Shown here: positions 1 through 8,708 of the stretch, piece by piece
Numbering within the stretch: position 1 is the first letter of the stretch
Layout of the letters: every line of letters starts with the position of its first letter
DNA from: CAWAYR01 sp050250955
Lineage (GTDB): Bacteria > Acidobacteriota > Vicinamibacteria > Vicinamibacterales > UBA2999
Assembly: GCA_050250955.1 (NCBI GenBank)
Contig: JBFWNR010000001.1
Span: forward strand, 744,001-808,000
DNA length: 64,000 bases
Direction of reading: 5' to 3'
The notes under the pieces: generated by a model
What the model saw: only the letters and a program-made list of their open reading frames with translations
The model's database searches: none
Told to the model about the DNA's origin: nothing
Made by a program: the position numbers and the translations under genes

Positions 1-2107
1 GCGACACGTAGACGCCGGTCTCGGTGCCGGCCACGAGCAGGCCGCGGCGGCCCGGATCCTCGCGGATCACCCGTGTGAAGTCGTCGGCGGGAATGCCGTC
101 GACGATCCGTGTCCAGGTGGCGCCGTAGTCGGTCGTCTTGTAGAGGTACGGCCGGTTGTCCTGGAGCTTGAACCGGGTGGCGGCGACATAGGCCGTCGCC
201 GCGTCGTGCGGCGACGGATCGATGATGCTGACGAGCGCGAACTCGGGCAGGTCGGGCGGCGTGACCTTGGTCCACGACGTCCCGTTGTCGCGCGACACGT
301 GGACGTAGCCGTCGTCCGAGCCGGCCCACAGCACGCCGGCCTGCCTGGGCGACTCGGCAAACGCGAAGATGGTCGCGTACCACTCCGGGCCGTAGGCCTC
401 GCGGGTGATCGGCCCCCAGAACTCCCCGGGCGACGGGTTCAGGTAGGAGGGCGTCTTCTCCAGCGTCTTCGGGTCGGCCCGCGACAGGTCCGGACTGATC
501 ACCTCCCAGCTCTGGCCCTCGTTGCGGGTGCGATGCACCTTCTGCGAGGTGACGTAGAGCGTCTTCGGGTCGTGCGGCGACACCATGACCGGGAACGTCC
601 ACCAGAAGCGGAAGTTGATGTCGGCGGCGCCCCAGCCGTAGTGGGTCTCGGGGTTGGGCGAGATGTCGCGCACCTGCCTGGTGCGGCGATCGTAGCGGTG
701 CAACCAGTGGTGATCGGCGGCGTAGACGATGTTCGGGTCGGTGGGATGCGGGGCGACGTAGCCGTCCTCGCCGCCGCCGACCGTCTCCCACTCCTCGATG
801 GTGATCCGGCCGTGATCGGAGCGGCTCGGCACCGAGATCGTCGTGTTGTCCTGCTGCGCCGCATAGACGCGGTAGGGCGTCTGGTTGTCGACGGCGACGT
901 GATAGAGCTGCGCCGTCGGCTGGTTGAGGATGGTCGACCACGAGCGGCCGCCGTTGAAGGTGACCGTGGCGCCGCCGTCGTTGGCGTTGACCATCCGCAT
1001 CGGGTCCTGCGGGTCGATCCACAGGCCGTGGAAGTCGCCGTGCGGCGCGGTCACCTCCGTGAACGTGGTGCCGCCGTCGGTGGACTTCCACAGATCGACG
1101 TTGAGCGCCCACAGCACCTCGGCGTTCTTCGGGTCGGCGTAGATGTGGTGGTAATACCAGGGACGCTGGGTGAGGTCGGCGTTGTCGGTGAGGTGGGTCC
1201 AGGTCTCGCCGCCGTCGTCGGTGCGGTAGATGCCCTGCGCGGCGCCGGCGGCGTCGATGATCGCCCACACGCGATTGGGCTGCGACGACGCCAGGGCGAT
1301 GCCGATGCGGCCCTTGTCCCCGGCCGGCAGCCCGGCCTTGCCGCTCAGGTCGGTCCAGGTGTCGCCGCCGTCGGTGGACTTGTAGAGCGCGGTCCCCGGC
1401 CCGGCACTGCGGAACCCCCATGGATAGCGGCGCAGCTCCAGCGTGGAGGCGTAGAGCACGTCGGGGTGACCGGGATCGAGGACGATGTCGATGGCCCCGG
1501 CGTTCTCGTTCCGATACAGCACCTTCTGCCAGCTGCGACCGCCGTCCCGCGTGCGGAACACGCCGCGGTCCGGGCTCGGGCCCCAGGCATCACCGAGGGC
1601 CGCCACGTAGACGATGTCGGGGTTGGTGGGGTGGATCTGCAGGCGGCCGATCTGCCGGGTGGCCTCGAGCCCGACCCGCGTCCACGTCTTGCCGGCGTCG
1701 GCGGACTTGTAGACGCCGTCGCCGTGCGAGGCGTTGCCGCGGAAACACGCCTCGCCCATGCCGACGTAGATCACGCTCGGGTTCGACGGCGCCACTTCGA
1801 GGGCGCCGACCGAGCCGGTGGCGAAGTAGCCGTCGGACACGTTGGCCCAGTTGATCCCGCCGTCGTCGGTCTTCCACACCCCGCCGCCGGTGGTGCCCTG
1901 ATAGAAGGTGAACTTGTCCACCGGGTCGCCGCTGACGGCCAGCACGCGGCCGCCGCGTGACGGGCCGATCGATCGCCAGCGCAGCAGGTCGAGGTGGGCG
2001 GCGTCGACGGCGGCCGCCGACTGCGCGACCAGCGGCGCGCCAGGCTGGGATGCGGCCGCCGCCGCGACGACCACCAGGAGGACGAATGCGGATCGTGCGC
2101 GAGTCAT
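1..2107 (-). CDS. Secreted VPS10/sortilin-like beta-propeller protein (glycosyl-hydrolase-like), 3' end off window
   Basis: At least 702 residues are present; no stop is reached before the left edge, so the C-terminus is missing. The ATG at 2107 follows a good Shine-Dalgarno (GGGAG about 6 bases upstream). The N-terminus is a signal peptide of about 29 residues (MTRARSAFVLLVVVAA, ending LVAQ). The mature protein begins with RWRSIGPSRGGR and carries repeated blades of the type GVWKTDDGGINW and VYKSADAGKTWTRV, the Asp-box/sortilin pattern. The visible end reads EDPGRRGLLVAGTETGVYVS, a motif near the end of the propeller in this family. These proteins are abundant in Acidobacteriota and often annotated as glycosyl hydrolases although activity is usually unproven. 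It is divergent from the M1 peptidase gene, with 122 bp between them. Family call is firm; substrate unknown. Confidence 0.88.
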   Translation of the reverse strand, partial: MTRARSAFVLLVVVAAAAASQPGAPLVAQSAAAVDAAHLDLLRWRSIGPSRGGRVLAVSGDPVDKFTFYQGTTGGGVWKTDDGGINWANVSDGYFATGSVGALEVAPSNPSVIYVGMGEACFRGNASHGDGVYKSADAGKTWTRVGLEATRQIGRLQIHPTNPDIVYVAALGDAWGPSPDRGVFRTRDGGRSWQKVLYRNENAGAIDIVLDPGHPDVLYASTLELRRYPWGFRSAGPGTALYKSTDGGDTWTDLSGKAGLPAGDKGRIGIALASSQPNRVWAIIDAAGAAQGIYRTDDGGETWTHLTDNADLTQRPWYYHHIYADPKNAEVLWALNVDLWKSTDGGTTFTEVTAPHGDFHGLWIDPQDPMRMVNANDGGATVTFNGGRSWSTILNQPTAQLYHVAVDNQTPYRVYAAQQDNTTISVPSRSDHGRITIEEWETVGGGEDGYVAPHPTDPNIVYAADHHWLHRYDRRTRQVRDISPNPETHYGWGAADINFRFWWTFPVMVSPHDPKTLYVTSQKVHRTRNEGQSWEVISPDLSRADPKTLEKTPSYLNPSPGEFWGPITREAYGPEWYATIFAFAESPRQAGVLWAGSDDGYVHVSRDNGTSWTKVTPPDLPEFALVSIIDPSPHDAATAYVAATRFKLQDNRPYLYKTTDYGATWTRIVDGIPADDFTRVIREDPGRRGLLVAGTETGVYVS

Positions 2108-2229
2108 GGATGCTCCCGGGAACGCGCCACGATATCACGCAGCGTGTCGCCGGCTCGTGTCGTCCCGCCTCGCCGTGGCCGCCATGGTTCGCGGTCGACG
2201 GCGGCGAGTCCTGAAGTAGGCTGGCGGCC

Positions 2230-3870
2230 ATGCGCCACGTTCCGCTGCTGCTGGTGGCCGCCCTGCTCGCCGCCGGCGGCGGCGATGCCGGCGCCGACAC
2301 GTACCCGAAAGACCACCGCGTCGACATCCTCCACTACCGCTTCGCACTCGACCTCGGCGACGACGACGACCGCATCGACGGCACGACGGACATCGACCTT
2401 CGGATCGCCGCCGATGCCGTGTCGTCGCTGCGCCTCGACCTGGTCGGACCTGACCGCGCCACCGGCACCGGCATGACGGTCAGCGCCGTCGCCGTCGACG
2501 GCGCCGCCGCGACGTTCACGCACCGCGACCACGCCGTGGTCGTGACGCTGCCCCGTCCCGCCGCGGCCGGGGCACGGCTGCGCCTGCGTGTCGTCTACGC
2601 CGGCACCCCGGCCTCGGGTCTGCGAATCGCCGCCAACCGCTACGGCGAGCGCACGTTCTTCAGCGACAACTGGCCGAACCGGGCCCGCCACTGGCTGCCG
2701 ACGGTCGATCACCCCTACGACAAGGCGACGTCGGAGATGATCGTGACCGCGCCGTCGCACTACCAGGTGGTCTCGAACGGCCTGATGGTCGAAGCCACCG
2801 ACCTGGCCGGCGGACGGCGGCGCACCCACTGGCACCAGTCGGTGCCGATCGCGCCCTGGCTGTACGTGCTCGGCGTCGCCCGCTTCGCCGTCCAGCACGT
2901 CGGCACCTTCGACGGCAAGGCCATCCAGACCTGGGTCTACGCCCGGGATCGCGACGCCGGCTTCCACGACTTCGCCGTGCCGACCCGCGACGCCCTCGAG
3001 TACTACAGTGCCCGCATCGGCCCCTACGCCTACGAGAAGCTCGCCAACGTGCAGTCCAACAGCGTCAGCGGCGGCATGGAGGCGGCCAGCGCGATCTTCT
3101 ACAGCGAGTCGTCGGTCACCGGCGATCGCAGCGTGCGCTGGCGCAACGTCGTGATCCACGAGATCGCGCACCAGTGGTTCGGCAACGCCGTGACCGAGTC
3201 CGACTGGGACGACGTGTGGCTCAGCGAAGGATTCGCCACCTACTTCACGCTGCTGTTCATCGAGCATCGGTACGGACGCGACGAGTTCCTGCGCGGCCTC
3301 GAGGACAGCCGGCAGCGCGTGCTGGCCTTCGACCAGGAGTTTCCCGACTACCGTATCGTCCACGACAACCTCGACGACATGGCGGCGGTGACCACCAGCC
3401 AGATCTACCAGAAGGGCTCGTGGGTCCTGCACATGCTCCGCGGACTGGTCGGCGACGAGGCCTTCTGGGCCGGCATCCGCAGCTACTATCGCGCGCACCG
3501 CAACGGACATGCGACCACCGCCGACTTCCGGGCCGAGATGGAGCGGGCCTCGGGTCGCGACCTGCGGCCGTTCTTCGACCAGTGGCTCACCCGCGGCGGC
3601 CTGGTCCGCCTGACCGGCGACTGGAGCTACCGTGCCGACGCCGGCCGGGTCGTCGTCCGGCTCACGCAGCGCGACGCGGCGCGCCTCTTCGTGATGCCCC
3701 TGCAGGTGGCGGTCTACGCCGCGGGCTCGGCGACCCCGGCCGTCACCACGGTGGAACTGTCCTCGTCCTCGCACGAGTTCGAGCTCCCGGTGACGACGCG
3801 GCCCGTCCGCGTCGAGCTCGATCCCCACCACGTCGTGCTGATGGAAGCGACGTTCGGCGAGCGGCGGTGA
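2230..3870 (+). CDS. Secreted M1 family zinc metallopeptidase
   Basis: A 546-residue gluzincin-type aminopeptidase. A signal peptide covers about residues 1-23 (MRHVPLLLVAALLAA). The N-terminal M1 beta domain is followed by the catalytic domain with HEIAHQWFG: His310, Glu311 and His314, with the third zinc ligand Glu333 in WLSEGFATYF, the expected 18-residue spacing. The exopeptidase motif usually written GxMEN appears here as GGMEAAS, so the Asn is replaced, and the YQKGSWVLHML stretch matches the family's catalytic-tyrosine region. The protein lacks the long C-terminal helical domain of classical aminopeptidase N. It probably trims peptides in the periplasm or outside the cell. Its stop is 18 bp from the convergent M24 gene. 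Confidence 0.93.
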   Translation: MRHVPLLLVAALLAAGGGDAGADTYPKDHRVDILHYRFALDLGDDDDRIDGTTDIDLRIAADAVSSLRLDLVGPDRATGTGMTVSAVAVDGAAATFTHRDHAVVVTLPRPAAAGARLRLRVVYAGTPASGLRIAANRYGERTFFSDNWPNRARHWLPTVDHPYDKATSEMIVTAPSHYQVVSNGLMVEATDLAGGRRRTHWHQSVPIAPWLYVLGVARFAVQHVGTFDGKAIQTWVYARDRDAGFHDFAVPTRDALEYYSARIGPYAYEKLANVQSNSVSGGMEAASAIFYSESSVTGDRSVRWRNVVIHEIAHQWFGNAVTESDWDDVWLSEGFATYFTLLFIEHRYGRDEFLRGLEDSRQRVLAFDQEFPDYRIVHDNLDDMAAVTTSQIYQKGSWVLHMLRGLVGDEAFWAGIRSYYRAHRNGHATTADFRAEMERASGRDLRPFFDQWLTRGGLVRLTGDWSYRADAGRVVVRLTQRDAARLFVMPLQVAVYAAGSATPAVTTVELSSSSHEFELPVTTRPVRVELDPHHVVLMEATFGERR

Positions 3871-3888
3871 GGTGGCGGACCACGCCCG

Positions 3889-5319
3889 TCAGCGCGGACG
3901 GGCGACGCGCGTCAGGAGACCGTCGGCCTTCATCACCGCCTCGATCTCGTCGGGCGTGCTGGCGAGGAAGGCGGTGAAGTTCTCGATGCCGTCGGCGGTG
4001 ACGAGAATCGTGTCTTCCATGCGGACGTAGAGCTTCTCGTCGGGAATCCACATCATCGGATCGACGGTGAACACCTGGCCGTCGTGGAACGGCTGGCCCC
4101 AGATGGCGCCGGGATCGTGCACCGTCATGCCGACCGGGTGCTGCAGGTGCCCGCGGAAGCTCAGCATCTCGGCCGCCGCCCGGCGATGCGCCTCGGAGGC
4201 GAAGCGGGTCGCCGCCAGCACCGGCTCCATGTCCTGTCGGGCGCGGACCAGGACCTCCTCCGGGGTGACGCCGGCCCGGATGTGGCGGAAGAACGCCGCG
4301 CGGTACTCGAGGATGAACGTGGCGAGGGTGCGCTGGGCCGCGCTGTGGGTGCCGCTCACCGGCCACATCCGCGTCACGTCGCTCGTGTAGTAGCGCAGGT
4401 CGGGGGCGTAGTCCATCAGCACCATGTCGCCGGCGGTCAGGACGTCGAGGTTGCGCGAGTAGTGCCCCATCCAGGCATTGGTGCCGCCGCCGGCGATCGG
4501 GTTGTAGCCTTCGAAGCGGGCGCCGTTGGCGAGGAAAATGAACCGCGCCGCCGCCGCCACTTCGTATTCGCGGACCCCCGGCCGCGTGCTCTTCATCGCC
4601 TCGAGCAGTCCCAGTCCGGCCAGCACCGACGCCTGGCGGATGAGCGCGATCTCGCGCCGGCTCTTGGTGGCGCGCAGCGTGTCGAGGATCGGCGTCAGGT
4701 CGCGCTGCTCGAGCGCCGGGTAGCGGTCGGCGAGCAGGCGGCGGAAGTGCGCCTCGCGCGACGGGCGTCCGTCCCACGGGTCGGCGGCGACGCCGGCCTG
4801 GTGCGCGAGCCGTTCGTCGCGGCTCTGCGCCTCGCCCTCGGCCGGGCTGAACGGCACGTAGAGCAGCGGCCGCGGCGGCCGCAGCAGCGTGGCGGTGAAG
4901 GTCTGGCGCGACAGCAGTTCGACCGGCGCCACGGCGTCGACACCGGTCAGGCGGGTGACGGCGTCGGCGTCCTCGGCCGACCACATCGCGCCGGTGCTGC
5001 GCTCGAGCGCGGGATTGCGGTGGGCGAGATACAGCGTGCTGCGGCGGGTGCGGCCGTCGAGCACCAGGTAGGCGTGCGGCGTCTCGAGCCCGGTCAGGTA
5101 GTAGAACTCGTTCGACTGGCGGAACACCTTGAAGCCGTCGACACCCGGGGCGCCCGGCACCAGCGCCACGGCGTCGGCGCCGATGGCGTCGAGCACCCGG
5201 CCGCGGCGCGCGGCGAACTCCTCGGCCGGGAAGTCGCTCTGGAACGGCGGCGTCTCCTGGGCGCGCACCAGCGCCAGGGAGACGACCGCGAGGAAGACCG
5301 AGAACGCCATCCGTGTCAT
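3889..5319 (-). CDS. Secreted aminopeptidase P-type (M24B) metallopeptidase
   Basis: A 476-residue pita-bread peptidase related to Xaa-Pro aminopeptidase. The signal peptide is residues 1-21 (MTRMAFSVFLAVVSLALVRAQ). The N-terminal creatinase-like domain (about 25-215) is followed by the M24 domain. Metal ligands by motif are Asp303 and Asp314 (MDYAPDLRYYTSD), His394 (QHPVGMTVHD), Asp420 (FTVDPMMW) and Glu435 (RMEDTI). Position 420 is normally Glu within EPG; here it is Asp and the following Gly is Met. This is a conservative change and activity may remain. It lies 31 bp downstream of the enolase-superfamily gene on the same strand and may share its transcript. It probably removes N-terminal residues before proline from peptides outside the cytoplasm. 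Confidence 0.9.
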   Translation of the reverse strand: MTRMAFSVFLAVVSLALVRAQETPPFQSDFPAEEFAARRGRVLDAIGADAVALVPGAPGVDGFKVFRQSNEFYYLTGLETPHAYLVLDGRTRRSTLYLAHRNPALERSTGAMWSAEDADAVTRLTGVDAVAPVELLSRQTFTATLLRPPRPLLYVPFSPAEGEAQSRDERLAHQAGVAADPWDGRPSREAHFRRLLADRYPALEQRDLTPILDTLRATKSRREIALIRQASVLAGLGLLEAMKSTRPGVREYEVAAAARFIFLANGARFEGYNPIAGGGTNAWMGHYSRNLDVLTAGDMVLMDYAPDLRYYTSDVTRMWPVSGTHSAAQRTLATFILEYRAAFFRHIRAGVTPEEVLVRARQDMEPVLAATRFASEAHRRAAAEMLSFRGHLQHPVGMTVHDPGAIWGQPFHDGQVFTVDPMMWIPDEKLYVRMEDTILVTADGIENFTAFLASTPDEIEAVMKADGLLTRVARPR

Positions 5320-5350
5320 GGGAGCTCCGTGGAGGGTCGGCGGCCGCAGC

Positions 5351-6469
5351 TCACCGCACGTCGAGGACCGGTCGTCCGAGCGCCTTCATCCGCGGCGAGA
5401 TGCCGAGGCCAGGCGCCGTCGACGACGCCATCCGGCCGTTGACGCGGCGCGGCGCGCCGTCGGCGAACGTCACCGTGCCGTACGAGTTGAAGTCGGTCGA
5501 CGAGAACCGGTAGCGCTGCGGGGTCGAGTGCGCCAGGTGGGCGATCGCCGCGGTGACGATGTCGCCGCCCCAGGTGTCCTCTATGGTGAGCGCCATGCCG
5601 AGCGAGACGCAGAGATCGCGGATCTGCCGCGCCCTGGTCAGCCCCCCGACCTTGGAGATCTTGAGGTTGACGACGTCGGCGGCGCCGTCGGCGGCCGCCC
5701 GCGTCACCGTGTCGAGGCGGTCGATGACCTCGTCGAGCACGAAGGGAAGGTTGGTGTGGCGGCGCACCACCAGGCACTCCTCGTAGGTGGCGCAGGGCTG
5801 CTCGAGGTAGACGTCGACGCCGGCCACGGCGGCAGCGACGCGCAGCGCCTGGTGCTGGGTCCAGCCGGTGTTGGCGTCGGCGACCAGGACGTCGCCGGGC
5901 GACAGCACGGCGGCGGCGGCGTGGATGCGCGCGATGTCGACGTCGGGATCGCCGCCGACCTTCAGCTGGAACTTGCGGTAGCCGTCGCGCCGGTAGCGCC
6001 TGACCGCCCGAGCCATCGCCGCCGGGGTGTCCTGCGAGATCGCCCGGTAGAGCTCGACCTCGTCGCCGTCGGCGCCGCCGAGCAGCGTCGCCACCGGCAG
6101 GCCGGACACTTTGCCGGTCAGGTCCCAGCAGGCCATGTCGAGCGCCGACTTCACGTAGGGATGGCCGCGCAGCGCCGCGTCCATGCGGGCGTTGACGACG
6201 CCGACGGCGCAGGCGTCGAGGCCGATGAGCTGGGGAGCGAGTTCCGCCAGCCCGGCCCGGGCCCCGGCTGCATAGGCGGGCAGATAGGCCGGTCCCAGCG
6301 GGCAGATCTCGCCCCAGCCGGTCAGGCCGTCGGTGGTGTCGATGGCGACGACGGTGGCGTCGAACACCTCCACGGCATTGCCGCCCGACCACGCGTAGCG
6401 GCCCTCCTTGAGCGGCAGGTCGATCTGAAAGGCACGGATGCGGGCGATCGGGGCGGCAGGGCGTGGCAC
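5351..6469 (-). CDS. Enolase-superfamily dehydratase/racemase, cis-3-hydroxyproline dehydratase-like
   Basis: About 372 residues from a GTG at 6469; another GTG at 6487 is possible, and longer starts would run into the divergent S9 gene. The start is chosen because homologues begin near IRAFQIDLPLKEGRYAWSGG. The capping domain is followed by the barrel: Lys170 (KFQLKVGGD), metal ligands Asp198 (VADANTGW), Glu223 (YLEQP) and Asp246 (VLDEVIDR), and Lys273 (NLKISKVGG). The N-terminal stretch, the CPLGPAYLPAYAAG segment and the YRAISQDTP segment resemble, from memory, cis-3-hydroxy-L-proline dehydratases of the mandelate racemase subgroup. No signal peptide, so cytoplasmic. With the two neighbouring peptidases it could serve use of proline-rich peptides, which is inference. 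Confidence 0.82.
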   Translation of the reverse strand: MPRPAAPIARIRAFQIDLPLKEGRYAWSGGNAVEVFDATVVAIDTTDGLTGWGEICPLGPAYLPAYAAGARAGLAELAPQLIGLDACAVGVVNARMDAALRGHPYVKSALDMACWDLTGKVSGLPVATLLGGADGDEVELYRAISQDTPAAMARAVRRYRRDGYRKFQLKVGGDPDVDIARIHAAAAVLSPGDVLVADANTGWTQHQALRVAAAVAGVDVYLEQPCATYEECLVVRRHTNLPFVLDEVIDRLDTVTRAAADGAADVVNLKISKVGGLTRARQIRDLCVSLGMALTIEDTWGGDIVTAAIAHLAHSTPQRYRFSSTDFNSYGTVTFADGAPRRVNGRMASSTAPGLGISPRMKALGRPVLDVR

Positions 6470-6560
6470 CGCGGCAGAGTATCGCACCAGCGGCCGGCCG
6501 GCCGCGGCGGTGGTTCCCGGCGCGGGAGTAACATGGTCGCCCGCCGCCGGAGCTGAACCG

Positions 6561-8693
6561 ATGACGACATCCCGACTCCTTCGCTTCGCCGCCTGCGTCG
6601 CCCTCCTGAGCTCGGCCACCGCACCGCTGCAGGCGCAGCGGCGCGGCATCACCGAACAGGACCTGCTCCAGTTCGTGTGGGTCGCCGACCCGCAGATCTC
6701 ACCCGACGGCTCGAGGATCGTCTTCGTGCGCGTCGTCGTCGACGAGACGCAGGATCAGTACGACACCAGCCTGTGGCTGGCGCGCAGCGACGGCGCCGAG
6801 CCGCCGCGCCAGCTGACCACCGGCACCCGCGACAGCGCGCCGCGGTGGTCGCCGGACGGCCGGCGCATCGCCTTCGTGCGGCCGGTGGAGAAGGACGGGC
6901 GCCCGGCGCCGCAGATCCACGTGCTGGCGATGGACGGCGGCGAGGCCCGGGCGGTCACCGCCATGCCGCGCGGCGCCGCCAACCCGGTGTGGTCGCCCGA
7001 CGGACGCACCCTCGCGTTCTCGTCCAGCGCGCGTCCCGACGATTTCGCCAAGGACGAGCGGCGCGACCGTCCGCGCCAGAGCGACGTGCGCGTGGTGACC
7101 AGCGCCGTGTATCGCGCCAACGGCGTCGCCGACTTCGGCTACGTCGATCCCGACCGGCCGTCGCACATCTGGACGGTGGCCGTCGCCGATGCCGCCGGCC
7201 CGCCGGCGACGCCCCGGCCGGTCACGACCGGCGAGTTCGCCGAGGGCAACGTGCAGTGGAGCGCCGACGGCGCCCGGCTGACGTTCGTCTCGACCCGCGT
7301 CAAGGAGCCGTACTACCACCCGCCCGACAGCGATCTATATGCGGTGCCGGCGGCCGGCGGCGACGTCGTGACGGTGGCGAGCATCGCCGGCACCATCGGC
7401 GACTACGCCGTCTCGCCGGACGGCACCCGCCTGGCGTTTGTCGGCACGCTGGCCGGCACCCCGGTCCGCTCCTACAGCCAGTCGGACTTGTGGGTGATGG
7501 ACCTGCCGTCCGGTACCCCGCGCAATCTGACCGCGACCTACGACTTCGACATCGACGGCGGGGTCGGCGGCGACCAGCGGGCGCCGCGCGGCGGCGCGCC
7601 GTCGGGCCCGGTGTGGAGCGCCGACGGCCGCAGCCTCTACGTCAAGGTCGGCGAGCAGGGCGACGCCAATCTCAAGCGGATTGACGCCGCCAGCGGCGCA
7701 GTCGAGGCCGTCACGACCGGCCACCACGACCTGATGGCCTACACGGCCGACGCCCGCGGGCAGCGGTTCGCCGCCGTGGTGTCCTCCCAGACCGTGCTGG
7801 GCGATCTCCACCTCGTCGAGGCCGCGACCGGCACGACCCGGAAGCTCACCGCGTTCAACGACGCGCTGTTCGGGCAGCTGACGCTGTCCGAGCCCGAGGA
7901 GCTCTGGTACACGAGCGTCGACGGCACTCGAATCCAGGGCTGGATCCTCAAGCCACCCGGTTTCGACGCCTCGCGCAGGTACCCGCTCATCCTCGAGATC
8001 CACGGCGGACCGCACTCGGCCTACGGCCACACCTTCACCCACGAGTTCCAGTGGATGGCGGCCAGGGGCTACGTCGTGCTCTTCACCAACCCGCGTGGCA
8101 GCTCGAACTACGGCCAGGACTTCGGCAACGTCATCCAGTTCCACTACCCGGGCGACGACTACAGGGACCTGATGGCCGGCGTGGACGAGCTGCTGAAGCG
8201 AGGCTACGTCGACGCCGACCGGATGGGCGTCACCGGCGGCAGCGGCGGCGGCCTGCTGACCAACTGGGTGGTGACCCAGACCGCCCGCTTCAAGGCCGCG
8301 GTGTCCCAGCGCGACATCGCCGACTGGACCACGTTCTGGTACACCGCCGACTTCTGGCTCTTCAACCCGACGTGGTTCCGCGCCGCGCCGTTCGAGGACC
8401 CCGCCGACTTCGCCCGGCGCTCGCCGATCACCCACGTGAAGAACATCCAGACGCCGCTGATGTTCATCCTCGGCGACGAGGATTGGCGCACGCCGCCGGC
8501 GGCCGGCGGCGAACAGCTGTTCCGGGCGCTGAAATACCTGAAGAAGCCGACGGTGATGGTGCGCTTCCCCGACGAGAACCACGAGCTGTCGCGCTCGGGC
8601 GCGCCGTGGCACCGCATCGAACGCCTGCAGCACATCGTCGGCTACATGGACAAGTACCTGCTCGGCAAGGCCACCGCGACCTACGAGCCTTGA
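6561..8693 (+). CDS. Secreted S9 family prolyl oligopeptidase-type serine peptidase
   Basis: A 710-residue protein. The ATG at 6561 is preceded by GGAGC; an in-frame start 123 bases upstream would destroy the signal peptide and is rejected. The signal peptide covers about residues 1-29 (ends PLQAQ). Residues about 35-430 form a TolB/WD40-like propeller with repeated WSPDGR and SPDGTRLAF blades. The C-terminal alpha/beta hydrolase carries nucleophile Ser561 (TGGSGGG), Asp641 (GDEDWRTPP) and His674 (PDENHELSRSG), a complete triad. The fold matches DPP4/acylaminoacyl-peptidase families that cleave short peptides. It diverges from the enolase gene and converges on the GH3 gene, with 15 bp between stops. 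Confidence 0.93.
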   Translation: MTTSRLLRFAACVALLSSATAPLQAQRRGITEQDLLQFVWVADPQISPDGSRIVFVRVVVDETQDQYDTSLWLARSDGAEPPRQLTTGTRDSAPRWSPDGRRIAFVRPVEKDGRPAPQIHVLAMDGGEARAVTAMPRGAANPVWSPDGRTLAFSSSARPDDFAKDERRDRPRQSDVRVVTSAVYRANGVADFGYVDPDRPSHIWTVAVADAAGPPATPRPVTTGEFAEGNVQWSADGARLTFVSTRVKEPYYHPPDSDLYAVPAAGGDVVTVASIAGTIGDYAVSPDGTRLAFVGTLAGTPVRSYSQSDLWVMDLPSGTPRNLTATYDFDIDGGVGGDQRAPRGGAPSGPVWSADGRSLYVKVGEQGDANLKRIDAASGAVEAVTTGHHDLMAYTADARGQRFAAVVSSQTVLGDLHLVEAATGTTRKLTAFNDALFGQLTLSEPEELWYTSVDGTRIQGWILKPPGFDASRRYPLILEIHGGPHSAYGHTFTHEFQWMAARGYVVLFTNPRGSSNYGQDFGNVIQFHYPGDDYRDLMAGVDELLKRGYVDADRMGVTGGSGGGLLTNWVVTQTARFKAAVSQRDIADWTTFWYTADFWLFNPTWFRAAPFEDPADFARRSPITHVKNIQTPLMFILGDEDWRTPPAAGGEQLFRALKYLKKPTVMVRFPDENHELSRSGAPWHRIERLQHIVGYMDKYLLGKATATYEP

Positions 8694-8708
8694 CCTCGCC
8701 CCTGCCGG

